A stretch of 64,000 bases of DNA from Camillea tinctor (taxonomy: Eukaryota; Ascomycota; Sordariomycetes; Xylariales; Xylariaceae), in the NCBI GenBank assembly GCA_022578605.1, contig MU394076.1, forward strand, positions 1 to 64,000, read 5' to 3'. Each line of letters begins with the position of its first letter. Position 1 is the stretch's first letter. Positions 1 to 11,730 of the stretch are shown here, one piece after another. The position numbers were made by a program, and so were the translations under genes. Under the pieces are notes generated by a model, which saw nothing but the letters and a program-made list of their open reading frames with translations, searched no databases and had not been told where the DNA came from.

Positions 1-1
1 A

Positions 2-92
<91 letters not shown>

Positions 93-93
93 A
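1..93. repeat. (ATAA)n microsatellite
   Basis: Perfect tetranucleotide repeat of more than twenty copies at the left edge of the window, ending where AAAAAGAATT begins. It may continue outside the window, so its full length is unknown. Confidence 0.97.
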
Positions 94-847
94 AAGAATT
101 TATCTGTAATTATTTATTATTATTATTTCCTTTCGTTTCGAGGTTAGTCCTCTCTCTTGAAAATCCCTAACCTTTTTAGCGATCTCTTCAGCGCCAAATG
201 ACCGATATAGAGTTACCTAGTTGATCTATCAAGGGTTATACGTTGGTCGTCTGTGTATGGAGGGGAAGAAAATGCGCCACTGCTAAACATAACTTTTTGT
301 GTGAATGCATATCAAATACAATCCGCACTAGGTTAGATAGCTGACGGTGTATTATGAATCAGTATGAATGGCAGTGATACAAGCTATAACTTTCGGCGTC
401 ATCCAATGAGCATCAAGCCTGGCTAACACTGGTGAAATGTGATGGGGTAGGCTGTGCAAATGGTCGCAATGCATTAAGCGCCGTATGAGTGCTCGTGACT
501 TATTCCTCAGGCGTCAAGCGCCTCGACACAGTTATATGGCGTCTATTACACACGTAAGACATCAAGCAACGCAAAGTATTCGCCGACAGCTATAGCATAG
601 TTGGCGTTGTGCTATTATAGTCATGACTAACTAGGTATTTAGAGTTGACAAATTAACAACTGTGATAGTATGTCTTGTAACCGGGGGCTATTATGTGATT
701 GTACCTGGTGATGCTCATAGACTCGTCAACCTTCTTTTAGTCGCACCTTGAAAATCATCATGCACGTAAGACCAACTACCGAAGTGACAGGCTGGGGAGG
801 CTCTCGAGGCTTATAGAACGCGCTCTGAAAGGTGGTGATGACATCAC
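94..847. other. Spacer downstream of the CHY gene
   Basis: About 750 bases with stops in all frames and no recognisable coding or structural RNA signal. It should hold the 3' untranslated region of the CHY zinc-finger gene, which ends at 848 on the minus strand. Confidence 0.5.
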
Positions 848-2923
848 CTAGTCCTTCTTTTTCGCTTCTCCACCCCCGACGCGACGGAACTTCCTCTTAT
901 CCTTACGGCTCATCTTCGTCCTATCGCGAGTGCCCTTGCCGCCCTCCCAGAACCCCTTTCCTTTCTTCCCAATAACACTTCTCCCGCAGAAAGCACACGC
1001 TTCCACGGCGTAGTTCTGCTCCCGGCTGCACCACCCACAGATCATGCGATTCGCCCACTCCTGAAGGTGATCTTCTGCCTCGTCATGGCACCTGTCACAC
1101 GGGTGTACCTTGCTACAGCATGAAAAGCGAAACCATCGAAATGAGCGCCTATAATGAGTACATGCTCCTCTACCTGGGAGGGGCTCTCCCGCGTGAAGAC
1201 CTAACTTCTCCTGACGACGTCGGGGACCAGCCGCGGGTGGCAGCGTGCCGCCTTGCGTAATGGCGAGGAATTTTACCTCAGGTATCTTGAACGTGAATTT
1301 CCCGTGGCATTCGCGGCATACATTAGTGATAACTTCCCCGCGCACGGAAACAAGACCTTGACTGGGTGTCGAGCATTTCGCACAGGTAGGAATAAAGGTG
1401 CTAGGAAGCATATCTGCTACGGTACAGCCGGATATGTCGATAAAGCCGGCTCTGACTGAGCTTTCGTGTACCATTTCTTGACGAAACTTGGCTGTAAATT
1501 CTGTTGCACACTTCCTGCAACTAGATGTCTTCTCTAGCCCGGGCTTGAGCCCAGTGATGTCGTTGATAGTCTTGCATCGTGCGCATTTTGCGCCGATGTT
1601 CAGAACGGACACCTGCAGAAGTTCAACCCCATATAGCTCAACAGAGGGAAATGAGATAGCGGTACCCCTTTCAACTTGCTGTGCAGGCCCTGACACGTCG
1701 GTTTGATAAGAATCGAGAGCAACACCACCATCATCGGAGTCATCATCTGAGTCCCATGACTCGTCTGAGTCTCCTGAGTTCGTTGATTCATCCCCGAAGC
1801 TCCACTCAGGGGGCCGTGGAATAAAATGAACATGATTCCGTCCATCGTCAGTAGCTTTTGGAAGCTCTTCAGATTTCTGAGTAGTGGTTTCCAAGTCGTC
1901 GACCTTAGGTCGTTCGAGCGTGGCCTTCTTATCCCTTGACGCCTGGGCCTGTTTGACCATGACATGAATATTCTGGGCCAGGTAGTTCAAATGGCTGGTT
2001 AGAGTTAATTGACTTTGCTGAGACGCTTTTGTGGCAAATATCTCTTCTATATCCTCGGCGTCTTTCGATTCAACATCGTTAAGTAACACCCTCAGGGCCT
2101 GGAGCGGATAGAGCAGTGGGATAATCAACTGCACCGATCGAATTGCCTTGAACTCCGTTGGTAAATCATGCCTTCGCCTAGGCTCTATAGGTAAAGTATA
2201 GACAATTCCATCTGCCGATTTCTGATATTGAGGGAGGCGTCCCATTCGGGACTCAAGCTGCCTAATCTCTTGAGCACGCCGTGCTTTGGCCGCGGTGATC
2301 TGTTCATCCGAAAAGGACTCCTCTGGGATATACGGTCTGACAGGGACTGAAGAGGCTGCAGGTTCTGGCTTAGCTATTATCGGGGTTGCTGCAGGCCGAG
2401 GCTCGCCTAGTGCAGTTGTCTGGCTATCGATATGCCTTGTATCTTTAAATGATAATAATGTGACAGTTTCGGCCTTCTTTTCTGATAGGAACACTTCAAG
2501 GTTCTTGTCAAGAGCATTGGTCAACCCTAGCAAGGTGGACCCCAGGTTCTCTCTCACGAGTCTCTCCCATCCTCTCTCTATGTTGACGCTAAATCCCCGG
2601 GGAATATCTTTGTTCTTGACACGGAGGGAGGCGGGTTTCTCCGGGTATGATGCCGGCACCTGCAATTCGCAGTCTAGATAATCCAGCTCGAATGGGAAAT
2701 CAGGATCCGATGGCTTAAGATGGAATGCAACATTGGTAGTTCCATCCTGCAGAGTGCTCAGCTTCGGAGAATACCGCCTCTTCAGCTGATCGAGCTGATA
2801 TCTCCGTGGATCTTGTGCCTGAGAGCTGGGAACCGGTTTCTGCACCACACGGTTGGCCGGAGTTTCGGTCACGGCTTGACGTCCGTCAACAGTACCGCTG
2901 GGAAGTTGTTTGGTTGAAGCCAT
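848..2923 (-). CDS. CHY-type zinc finger protein
   Basis: Single-exon gene for 691 residues; ATG at 2921-2923, stop TAG at 848-850. Residues about 586-650 form a CHY zinc finger (CTHYRRSF, SCCSKVHPCDRCHDE, CGWCSREQ), a family that binds several zinc ions. The yeast small CHY protein Hot13 acts in mitochondrial intermembrane-space protein assembly, and plant and animal CHY proteins also carry RING domains; this protein has no RING. Two further CxxC...CxxC zinc-ribbon-like pairs (CARC/CRKC and CAKC/CREC) lie at about 450-560. The first 350 residues hold two stretches resembling RWD folds, each with a YP-E/L-containing hydrophobic block, separated by low-complexity sequence; a D/S-rich acidic patch lies near 370-400. 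The C-terminal 40 residues are very basic. The CHY call is firm. The RWD reading is an inference, and the cellular role cannot be told from sequence. Confidence 0.9.
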   Translation of the reverse strand: MASTKQLPSGTVDGRQAVTETPANRVVQKPVPSSQAQDPRRYQLDQLKRRYSPKLSTLQDGTTNVAFHLKPSDPDFPFELDYLDCELQVPASYPEKPASLRVKNKDIPRGFSVNIERGWERLVRENLGSTLLGLTNALDKNLEVFLSEKKAETVTLLSFKDTRHIDSQTTALGEPRPAATPIIAKPEPAASSVPVRPYIPEESFSDEQITAAKARRAQEIRQLESRMGRLPQYQKSADGIVYTLPIEPRRRHDLPTEFKAIRSVQLIIPLLYPLQALRVLLNDVESKDAEDIEEIFATKASQQSQLTLTSHLNYLAQNIHVMVKQAQASRDKKATLERPKVDDLETTTQKSEELPKATDDGRNHVHFIPRPPEWSFGDESTNSGDSDESWDSDDDSDDGGVALDSYQTDVSGPAQQVERGTAISFPSVELYGVELLQVSVLNIGAKCARCKTINDITGLKPGLEKTSSCRKCATEFTAKFRQEMVHESSVRAGFIDISGCTVADMLPSTFIPTCAKCSTPSQGLVSVRGEVITNVCRECHGKFTFKIPEVKFLAITQGGTLPPAAGPRRRQEKLGLHAGEPLPGRGACTHYRRSFRWFRFSCCSKVHPCDRCHDEAEDHLQEWANRMICGWCSREQNYAVEACAFCGRSVIGKKGKGFWEGGKGTRDRTKMSRKDKRKFRRVGGGEAKKKD

Positions 2924-5900
2924 TTTTTGTTCGCTAATTTCGAGCTTTGGCTTATGTGTTTTTGGGCTTTATAAGGCTGAAGAAAATACTTGATAATGAC
3001 AAGCTAGCTGACGACGGAAATATTTCTCAATCTGCACCCCCTTTTTTTGCTTTCGTGCAATTCTGATTCCAAGTTTTGTTGGATGGGATGGTGGAATGAC
3101 TCCCCTTATTAAGGATTTGGAAAATGTAGTTGGGTAGACAGTGAATACTTAGAGATAGTCAGGTTTGCCCTCAAGATCCGTCTATTAGAATGTTGGTGCT
3201 AATGCTGTGTGAATTACCTATTAAAAAGGGGTTGTTCTAACGAAACTAAGAGAATGATGGTAAATGATAGAGAATGATATCATATGATAATACCCGCTTG
3301 GTTACACAGGTAGGGGCGATGACTCAGCTCTAATGGTTGGAAACGACGGACTCCAAGGCTGTTACTTAAAAATTGAAGGTTCGAGGAAGTGAGTTTGGTT
3401 AGTCATTAACGACTTCAGACCCAACACTGCTAACCTAAAATTTTTATTCCATTCCTGGGGCTAGCAGAGATTTTTCGCTGATCTTTCGCCACTTGGCAGC
3501 CTGAGTATTAGCTTTTGGCACGTGCGTGTGTACGATAATTGAACCCCGATGAGTGAATATCTGAATATCTATTTCTCTGTAGCACGGCTGTATAATTGAA
3601 TAATTCGCTTAACCTATTTTTTTCTATTTCTAGTAAAAGTCTTCAGCCCCTGCCCCTGAATATGTAACACCCTTCCCCCTTTAACCTTGATGAACCTCTT
3701 CCAAGATCCCCTATTCGTTCTCAAAAAGAGCACAAGCTATACCACTTGGTTCGTTGTACCGAATACTGCTTCGACATATATATATATATATAATTGCCAT
3801 TCTATATATCTGACCTGCAGCGAATTGGGTCTGAGCCATGGGTCTCTCCCCCTGAATGTGCTAGAAGGACCCTTGGAAGCTTCCCCAGGTTTTGCCCACG
3901 TGCGTTCAATAAAGTCCCATTTAGCCATATGGGACTGCATCCATCATCCCGAGATGACTTGAATTGATTTCCCATGGTCTTGCCTAGTCTGTTACGGCAC
4001 TACCCCAGAGGAACGGCACGGCCCTGCGTTGCGTTGCGCTGCACTCCGGATATCTCGATGACTCCAATTATCCAGAGCGCATATCCCGTCTCTTCATTGT
4101 AGCCATCCCTGAAGTTGGCCCTATAGGCCCTTGATACCCGACAGTAGCCTTGAATATATGAGTGTCCATGTGCAATAACACCAATCCGACCCACAACTCG
4201 GTTGACATCCATCCATACTTTCGAAAGATATGAATGTAGCACTGCCAAGAAAATCCGCATCGTCTTCCCTTACTGTCTGAGATATCGAAATTGGGATTTT
4301 CTCGTCAGAACAGGATAGCTACAGCACAAACGGCCGCATGTGCCCGGATCAATATCCGTTACCACCGAGCGTATGGCCGTGTGGGCGGGCTCCTCGTATC
4401 TCAGGAGGCATGTCGGCCATCGAGTAGTCGCTGGGGGCTGCCGACTACGAGGGCCGCTACGGTTCGAAGCCCATTATGGCGGCAGCGTAGACTGAACAAG
4501 ATGAGTGACACGTCCTTAACTAAAGAAACCACCAAGCGAGTGTCAGGACGGCTATTTCATTTAATAGCCAGCTACAGCCTGCCACGGCTATAGTCGAAAG
4601 GCCCCAGCTACGACAGGACTTCACAGAGGAATCTAGGCACTCCAGATAGCTTAATCTGATTCGCTGAGGCATCGATAACTAGAATCCCCATGCAGCTAAG
4701 TACTAGCAATGCATCGTCTTCCTTACACAGCTCTGTTTCGGAACTTAACAATGAGATCCCTAGCCTGGTAGTAGGAACCTATGAGCTACGCCTCAGGGTT
4801 CAATCACGAGGTGTTACCAATGCAAGGAGCCGGCCACACAGAATCTTCCCGTGAGTAACAAACTCAAAATAGATTCGCCCACGTAGAAACGCACAGGGCG
4901 ATCTCACGAATACTCATCCAAGTATATCTGGGAAGTAGAGAGGGTAAGCCGCCAAAGGGGGCAGATGTCCGTCTCACGAGTGGCTTCCAGGAAACTGGTA
5001 GGAGTGGGCCGGCCTGTTGGCTTCGCATTACATGTGCCCTCCAAGTGGGAGTTCTCAAGGGAGATTCCACATCAGGACGACGGCTTCTCGAAATGATGAT
5101 TCCTTGCATGCGAATCTATACACTATTTTCCGTTCTCGATTTGTCAATCAATTGATTATTTAGTACTTATTTTATTTTTCTATTTATTCTACATATTTTT
5201 TTTATCGGCTCGCATCCCCTCGCAGACAGCTGATTGACAGGGAGGTCTGCCAGCTCAGCATTTTAGCAGCAGATGACCTCGAACTTCATGCAAGCAACTC
5301 GGTCAGGCCCACCAAGGACGAAGGCGGTGAAAATAGCGCTCGGGGTAGTTCCCTATCAGCCTACGACGGGGGTGGTAGGATAGGCGACGAATAAAATAAT
5401 TCGACCTACCTAAATGGAGGGACGGAGACAGTGGGGGGAGGAGGGGGGGGATTTCAACGTGCCTTTTTCGCATCCCAACTCACAACGCCATCAGCAAGGC
5501 TAAGAGGCATTTCTGAAGACATGTGACGGATCTCGACATCGACTTGATGAGTTGGCAATCATCTGGCAACATAACGATAGAGAGAGATCTGGCGGAATCT
5601 TGATAGACTCCCCGTGATGCCGAACTCAGATGTGATTTCGAGTGTGTCACGATGTTCATTAAAGCAGCTAATTCTCTTCATCCGACCACGCCGTCGCTAA
5701 ATAATTGCGCACGCTCGCCTACGAGTTTGCCATATTGTTTGACTTTCTCGCTGCCATTCGATAGGCTCGATCTAGAGAGCAAACGTGGGAGAGGTGTCCT
5801 TCTGACATGGTCTCCTCTGGCTTGGAGCCTTGAGTTCCGACCAGTCGGCGCAGGGGACTTTCTCGAGATGGAGGGTAGTATTACAGACTCGGACATACAA

Positions 5901-8591
5901 GGACAAAAAATAATGGCAGCAACAATAATCAATCAATTAATTATCGTGATAGAATAATAATACTGATGGGGAAAAATAATAAATCGATAAAATACAAAAT
6001 AAATAAAATAAAACAAAAATAAAAATCATGGAATATTATCTACCTATGAAACCAATAACCTAATACTCCTTGCTGGATATCTTTGTCAACAGCTGAAAGA
6101 AGGCCTCGGGCCTATTGCAGCCGCCTTGTCATCGCATCGTTTCCTTTGCTGTCTATAATATTACTACCCACTATATTGGCTCAGCTTCCAATCCCGTCAG
6201 CGCCCCTAAGGAGAAAATATAGAGTGAGTATAGAGTGAGCGAGCGAAACTGAGTCACCTCCACAGCGGGAAATCCCCAAATCCCCCCAACCCCAGCCTTG
6301 GGGAAGTAGGTTTAATTGATTCCATCGCGGGAGGCAGTTATTCTGGGCGGTGCAGTGGCGTTTTTCATTCTTGGGTGGGGGCCAGTTCAATATGCTAAGC
6401 CCACGACCCATGTACGTTTGGATGAGTAAGTGAGTGAGTCTGCTCATTGCTACCTCAACTTGGGCATGTAATCAAGCTGTTTGGATAATATACGACAGTT
6501 GGACTGAACATCAGTGTGCCCACACCCTCCCTCCCACTCTAGGTACTTCATCCTTTTTTTCTTTCCGCTGTCCTGTAAGATGGAAATAAAAAAAAGGGGG
6601 GGGGAGGGGGAACGGGCCGGGCAGAATAGATATAACTGACGTGCACACAATAATACCATGTAGGCACCCGATAGGGGAGAGAAACGAGCTTTCTATAGAA
6701 ACCACTAGGTTGATGACTCTGCAGTTTTGAAGCTAGACTAGGTATTAACCTGGTAATAATCGAATATTCGCCTGCGGGCTCACACACTCCTTCCCCTCCC
6801 CTCTCTTTCATCCCAACAAGCCAGCCGGGTTCTCCCCAATACATCAGATTATAGGTCAATACGAATGATGATATTCAAACATGTTGGAGAAGACACATTG
6901 CGTGGCGTCTTCTCTACTTCTTCTCTATGGGGGAGAAGGAGGCCTGCAGCAACAGCTGTGTCCCTATTTCCGGGACCGAAACACTCTGTTTCTCGATGCA
7001 CATCGTCGTGGTGATAACCTAGCGAGTGCAATGAGGGGGAGAGGGGCTTCTTTCACTACCCCAGTATTTAGTAGAAAAGGAAAAAAAAAAGCCTCCCCGC
7101 TGTCAATCTGTCTGTCTGCCGACCCCCATTTTATTTAACCTAGTGGTATGGTATGTAAGTGTAAATAGTTGAAGTCAGCAATATGAAACAGACAAAAATA
7201 GTAATCAAATATACAAAAGGCTGCTAACAGAGAAACATAACCTTGATTTTACAATAAAATAAAATAGAATAAAATACATAAAATAATTAAATATTTTATT
7301 TATTTATTATTTTCTCTCTTTTGTCCCGTGTCTTGCCAGCGGAAATACATTCATGTCCTCCTATTCCCCTATAGGTACAGCCAGCGCAGCACAGCACACA
7401 CCCGAAACCTCAGTTGCCTGCCTACCGGTCAAATAATAAAGAAAGGTGGTTACATAGTGTCTATTGTTGATAATCTTTACTAGGGACTTAGCGATGGGTA
7501 TAGTCTCGGTATAGTCTAGTTGCTGTACTATATTGTCTCAGGCTGACGTGTGTGGGGTCAGTCGTTGTAGTCTCACCCAAGCTTATCTGAGACAATGACG
7601 ACAGAAGTCATAGGTAGTAGGTCTTCTCTCTCCTCCTTTTGGCCTTTCCATTTCCTTTTTCCGTGTGTTTCCCCCTTTTCTGGATGTAGTAAACATATCT
7701 AGACAGGTACAATGTTCACCCTACCATGCTACCCCAGACAAAATCTACCAAGTCAACTAAGAAGGTTGGCGGCAGGGGGCTCAAGAAGGGGGGAGGGAGT
7801 GAAGTTGAATTAGTTAGAGCTAGGCTTGCTTAGTCCTCGTAACCCTCGCCGATGTATATCGAAAACTGAGATCGCAAGATACTCCTTTTTCTTATCGATC
7901 TGGCCTTGTGCGCAAGGCTAATAATACCTCCTCATTGTAATAAAGTTAGCCCCCGTAAGCCCCCCCGGTTGGCCATCACGGGTTGCGCGGTCACGACAGC
8001 GTGTATCGAGATATCGATATCTAGATGTTTTCTCTCAATCACTATTTGTTTTTTTTTTTCTGGGCGATGGATTGGGATCCCTGAAATTGCGGGCGCATGT
8101 GCGATCGATGAAGTGATGGGTAGCGTGGCAATTGGGTTCCAGGATTCTAGAATTCCGAGATCGAGATTCGCAGGCATCACCTCACGTACTGAGATGAACG
8201 GCCAGTATAAGGGACAGCCCTGACTTACTGTACAATACAACACTACCTGCTATGCCCCTATACGGGGTAATCTACGATGACGTCTATGCGGCACACCACC
8301 CATTTCGCGATGACTAAGAACAGGGCAAAACTAATATCAGAATGATATTCTCAGAACTAGGCCTGCTAGTGATTTATCGATTGACTATTTAGGAACAAGT
8401 TTCGCTTAATGTGTATAGTAAGTAATAAAATGCAACGCTCATGTGCTACTTTTCCAGTATATCCCGTGTGATCACGCACGCGATTTCCCTACTCCTTTTT
8501 TCATGTATCCGCTTTACGATCTCGCTTTGATGAACCTCCTATCTTCGATCCCGCGTCATCCAACCCAACACAAGCTCTCTTACCCAATGGC
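2924..8591. other. Long gene-free spacer
   Basis: About 5.7 kb in which I support no gene. All open frames are short (at most about 105 codons) and none resembles a known family. It holds the CHY gene promoter at the left, a (TA)n tract near 3776-3792, homopolymer runs near 6590 (A then G) and 8049 (T), and A/T-rich runs near 5150-5210, 5930-6030 and 7240-7310. A B-box-like GGTTCGA near 4462 lacks tRNA arms. The part near 4380-5110 is less A/T-rich and could be old decayed sequence, but I cannot name a source. Confidence 0.5.
3776..3792. repeat. (TA)n dinucleotide repeat
   Basis: Short uninterrupted TA run within non-coding sequence. Confidence 0.9.
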
Positions 8592-10018
8592 CTAACGGTA
8601 ACACGTGTCCGAGACTGCAGTTTGGTATTGGAACAGCTCCTTCTCCCACTTCTCCGTCAGGAAGGCGGTCAAACTGAGGTCGACCGCGGTATGGTGTGCG
8701 AGCCCGCTATCACAGTCCAAATCCATAGCAGCGACAACCCCCTGATCCTGGGTAGAATTGATGTCGCCCCCAGTGTAGGGGATGACCACGAGCTTGGTTA
8801 ACATCAGCTCGTTGACGTACTTGGTCTCGGCTCTGAAGCCAGCGCTTAGGTCGAGCTTGCCACCGAGGATGTGTATGGCGAGTTCAGCCGAGAATTCGAC
8901 GAAGGGCGATGCTCCCAACATGAGCATTCCTGATACCTCACCGAGCGTGATTTCGTGTTGCGGCTCCCACCCCTCCGCGTGCGACTTCGTGTTGTCTACC
9001 AGGTCCAGGTGAATATGACCGTTAGGGATCTGTGCCCACACGTTGGCGCCGACAGAAACAGTCGTGCTAGCCGTGACTTCGATGCCGATGCCCCATCGCA
9101 GCGACGGCCCTAGCTGTATAATCTTGGGGATGTTAACGCTGCTGAGTTGCAGCACGTCCGGGGAGTAGGTCAGATTACGATCCAGCGGCGCCGTGAAATC
9201 CAAGTTGAATCCCAGGTCCGCGGTCAGTGCCGCATCGAAGTCAAAGTACATATACTCAAGATAGTTGTTGTGGATGTGGTATTTCATGTGACCCGAGAAT
9301 GTTATGTTATCGCTGATGTAACCCTTGGTGGTCCTGGCAGTGAAAATAGGGTTGATCGAGAAGATTTTCATATCTTGTGGAAGTTGGACGCTTCCAGCCA
9401 TATTGAGATCGTCCTTGTCAAACGTGATAGCTCGCTTGCTCGGATTCTCGGTGGCAAGATGACCAAAATGGACTTCAAGGGCAGCTTGATGTTACTGTTA
9501 GTACGATGGACCTTTTTAGTGAAGGGCTGTTTGCACTTACATGCTGTGCTATGAGCATCTTTCCTCTCAGCATTAGCTATTACTTGCATCATATTGTCGT
9601 TCCACTGCAGGCCATTGACCAAGAAGATGCCCCGTTCATTCTGGGCATCACAATTACCGAGGTGATTGGTGATGAGAACAAAACTACCGTTTTCTGGCCA
9701 TTGTGTCTTGCTTCTCTGAAACGAAACTAGAGAATCGAAGATAATTTCAATAGACTTGTTGTTACACGTTACCTTGGAGGCATCTGTGATAGTCTCTAAT
9801 AGAACCCCAGGGTGATCCAGATGAAGAGTGACATTAGCCACCTGAGAACCATTCAGACCGTAATACATACTAACGGCATTCGATGGAGCAATGTTGACGA
9901 GGCCAGCCTTGTCAAAGTCGGGAGCCCGAATTGGAATCAACTCAGGGGCAAGGGTCGGCATGGGAGTGGCACCACTAGCCATCAAGGCTAGGAAGGTGAG
10001 GAAGGCGAGAATAATCAT
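8592..10018 (-). CDS. Secreted DUF7029/DUF7223-type protein
   Basis: Two-exon gene: exon 1 10018-9541, intron 9540-9485 (GTAAGT donor, GTACTAAC branch, TCAAG acceptor), exon 2 9484-8592; 456 residues. The splice restores one frame (the join codes for ACA GCA T|CT GCC) and links two separate open frames. A signal peptide is obvious at residues 1-18 (hydrophobic core ILAFLTFLALMASG). Residues about 45-145 match the fungal DUF7029 pattern (YYGLNG, VLLETI, V-C, SIEIIFD, FVLITNHLGNC). After the splice, a beta-rich segment of roughly 160 residues resembles the DUF7223 domain that usually follows. No transmembrane or GPI signal is seen at the C-terminus, so it is probably secreted or wall-associated. 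The function of the family is unknown. Family assignment is from memory of the pattern; gene structure is strong. Confidence 0.8.
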
Positions 10019-11730
10019 GGTGATAATAGGATATTATGTCCTAAGATGAGTTCTTATAGAAAAGGGGCTCAAGAATGAAACTAAGGTTATAGAGAGTAGA
10101 ATGATAGAGTTGGCTTGCTCAGTTCTGTGTTTTGGTAAGAGGGATTGAAGTTTAGGATAGCATCATGTCCTAGGGTTTATATAGTGCTCTAAACATGAGG
10201 ATTTCTAGATGGAAACAGCATTGGACAGCCTGTCCAAATCTATCGTGGCCTTTAGGCCATATCATGACTATACCTTTTGGAGATCACGGGCCTTCATCCG
10301 GCCTCATCGAAACTTTAAAATATAATCCCCTAGTTTCATGTCACATGTACCTACCATAAGAGATGAGATAGAGTATATCTCAAGAGTATACTCCTGATAT
10401 GTAACACGTAATGGACAGTTCTACACTACGGATAAACCTGTGAGATACACGAGGCCGAGCCTCGTGATACATCTGGGCTATGTAAAACTCCTACAGATAC
10501 TCAAAGCAGGTATCACAGGGAGGTTTCTGCAGGGAAAGATTACAGGGAATCACACAGACCCTGTTGACCTACCTGGTGTTGTGACCACGATAGTAGCTTA
10601 GGCCAGGTCTATTATGAATAGAATCGGGAAACCTTAATGCTCCTAATCGAAAAACTCTTGTTATTGGATATAACAAGTTCTCAAGTCTCTGAATTCTCTT
10701 CGAATAGGCCTCATTGAGCCATGTGCCAACTATGGTTGGGGCGACAATTTAACCTTCTTATGAGAGGCTAGTACTAGATCTCGAAAATATGAGCAAGTAT
10801 CGCTAAATGAGATGGAACTTCTCATAGGAGGCAATACAGAATGATCTATCATATTAGTCATATAAGGGATCAAAGTTTATCCCCATGAAAGAAAGGCTCC
10901 GTTTGTTGTATTTTTAGTATCATGTTACCCCTTTCAGCTTCTGAGAAGCAGGATACTTGTTACCCTATGCTTGCTAGACTGTATCAAAGTATAGACATAT
11001 GAGCAGAGAATCTTGATGTGAGTCAGAATGGGCCTTTATACGGCTGTGATCTTAAACCCGTTTCACACAAATTCCTCTAGTATGGGGCTTTAATGTGTGT
11101 GACTAATGATATTTTCTTTATTTCCTTGCATATGACATGGGAGTTTGTCGATAGGTCAACATGCAGTGTCTTAACCGAACAGAACAGGTGGCTTGAACAG
11201 ATAGATAACCGACCTGGATGGCAAGAGACTCATCACAAACGAATATGTCTTGTTTTTTATGATGTATAGTACCCGCTTATGCGGCAAATCACATTTAGGG
11301 AGTTAGAAGTTTTTACCAATGCTTTTCTTATAAGGTTTGTGGTGTACGTCGAGAGGTTGGCTTTCTGACCTTGCACAGCGTTCGTACGTCGCTTCATACT
11401 TGAATGAAATAATCCAGTGGCAAAGAGTCTCTTTACAGATTAACGACTAATCAAGGTTTCTGGTCCCTTAAGACATGATTGGAATATGACATGGTACATG
11501 CAGCGCACTCCTGAGGTGTAGGTTCTTATTATCTATAATAACCCCTAATGTTCCCATGTAGGTTAGAACTCATTTTTGTCCCATTGACATTTCTAGGTCA
11601 TCAAATCTATCATTTATATGGATTTCTCTAACTGATTGATTCAAATGACCCCAATTCCATTCTCCTAACCATCCATACCAGACCGCTTAAGTTAAGGAAT
11701 ACTGACCGAGAACACCTCTAAAGGCCTAAG
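10019..11730. other. Spacer between divergent genes
   Basis: About 1.7 kb between two divergently transcribed genes (DUF7029 type on the minus strand, MYND/DUF4470 on the plus strand). It must hold both promoters. Beyond the TATA-like site at 10176 I see no coding frame, repeat or RNA signal. Confidence 0.5.
10176..10183 (-). promoter_or_regulatory. TATA box of the DUF7029-type gene
   Basis: Minus-strand TATATAAA lies about 160 nt upstream of the ATG at 10018, in a position compatible with a core promoter and a 5' leader of about 130 nt. The start site itself cannot be seen. Confidence 0.5.

Noticed and set aside
4440..4500. tRNA-like B box (GGTTCGAAGCC) with nearby GC-rich sequence
   Set aside because: The T-arm stem does not pair and no D or anticodon arm or acceptor stem can be formed around it.
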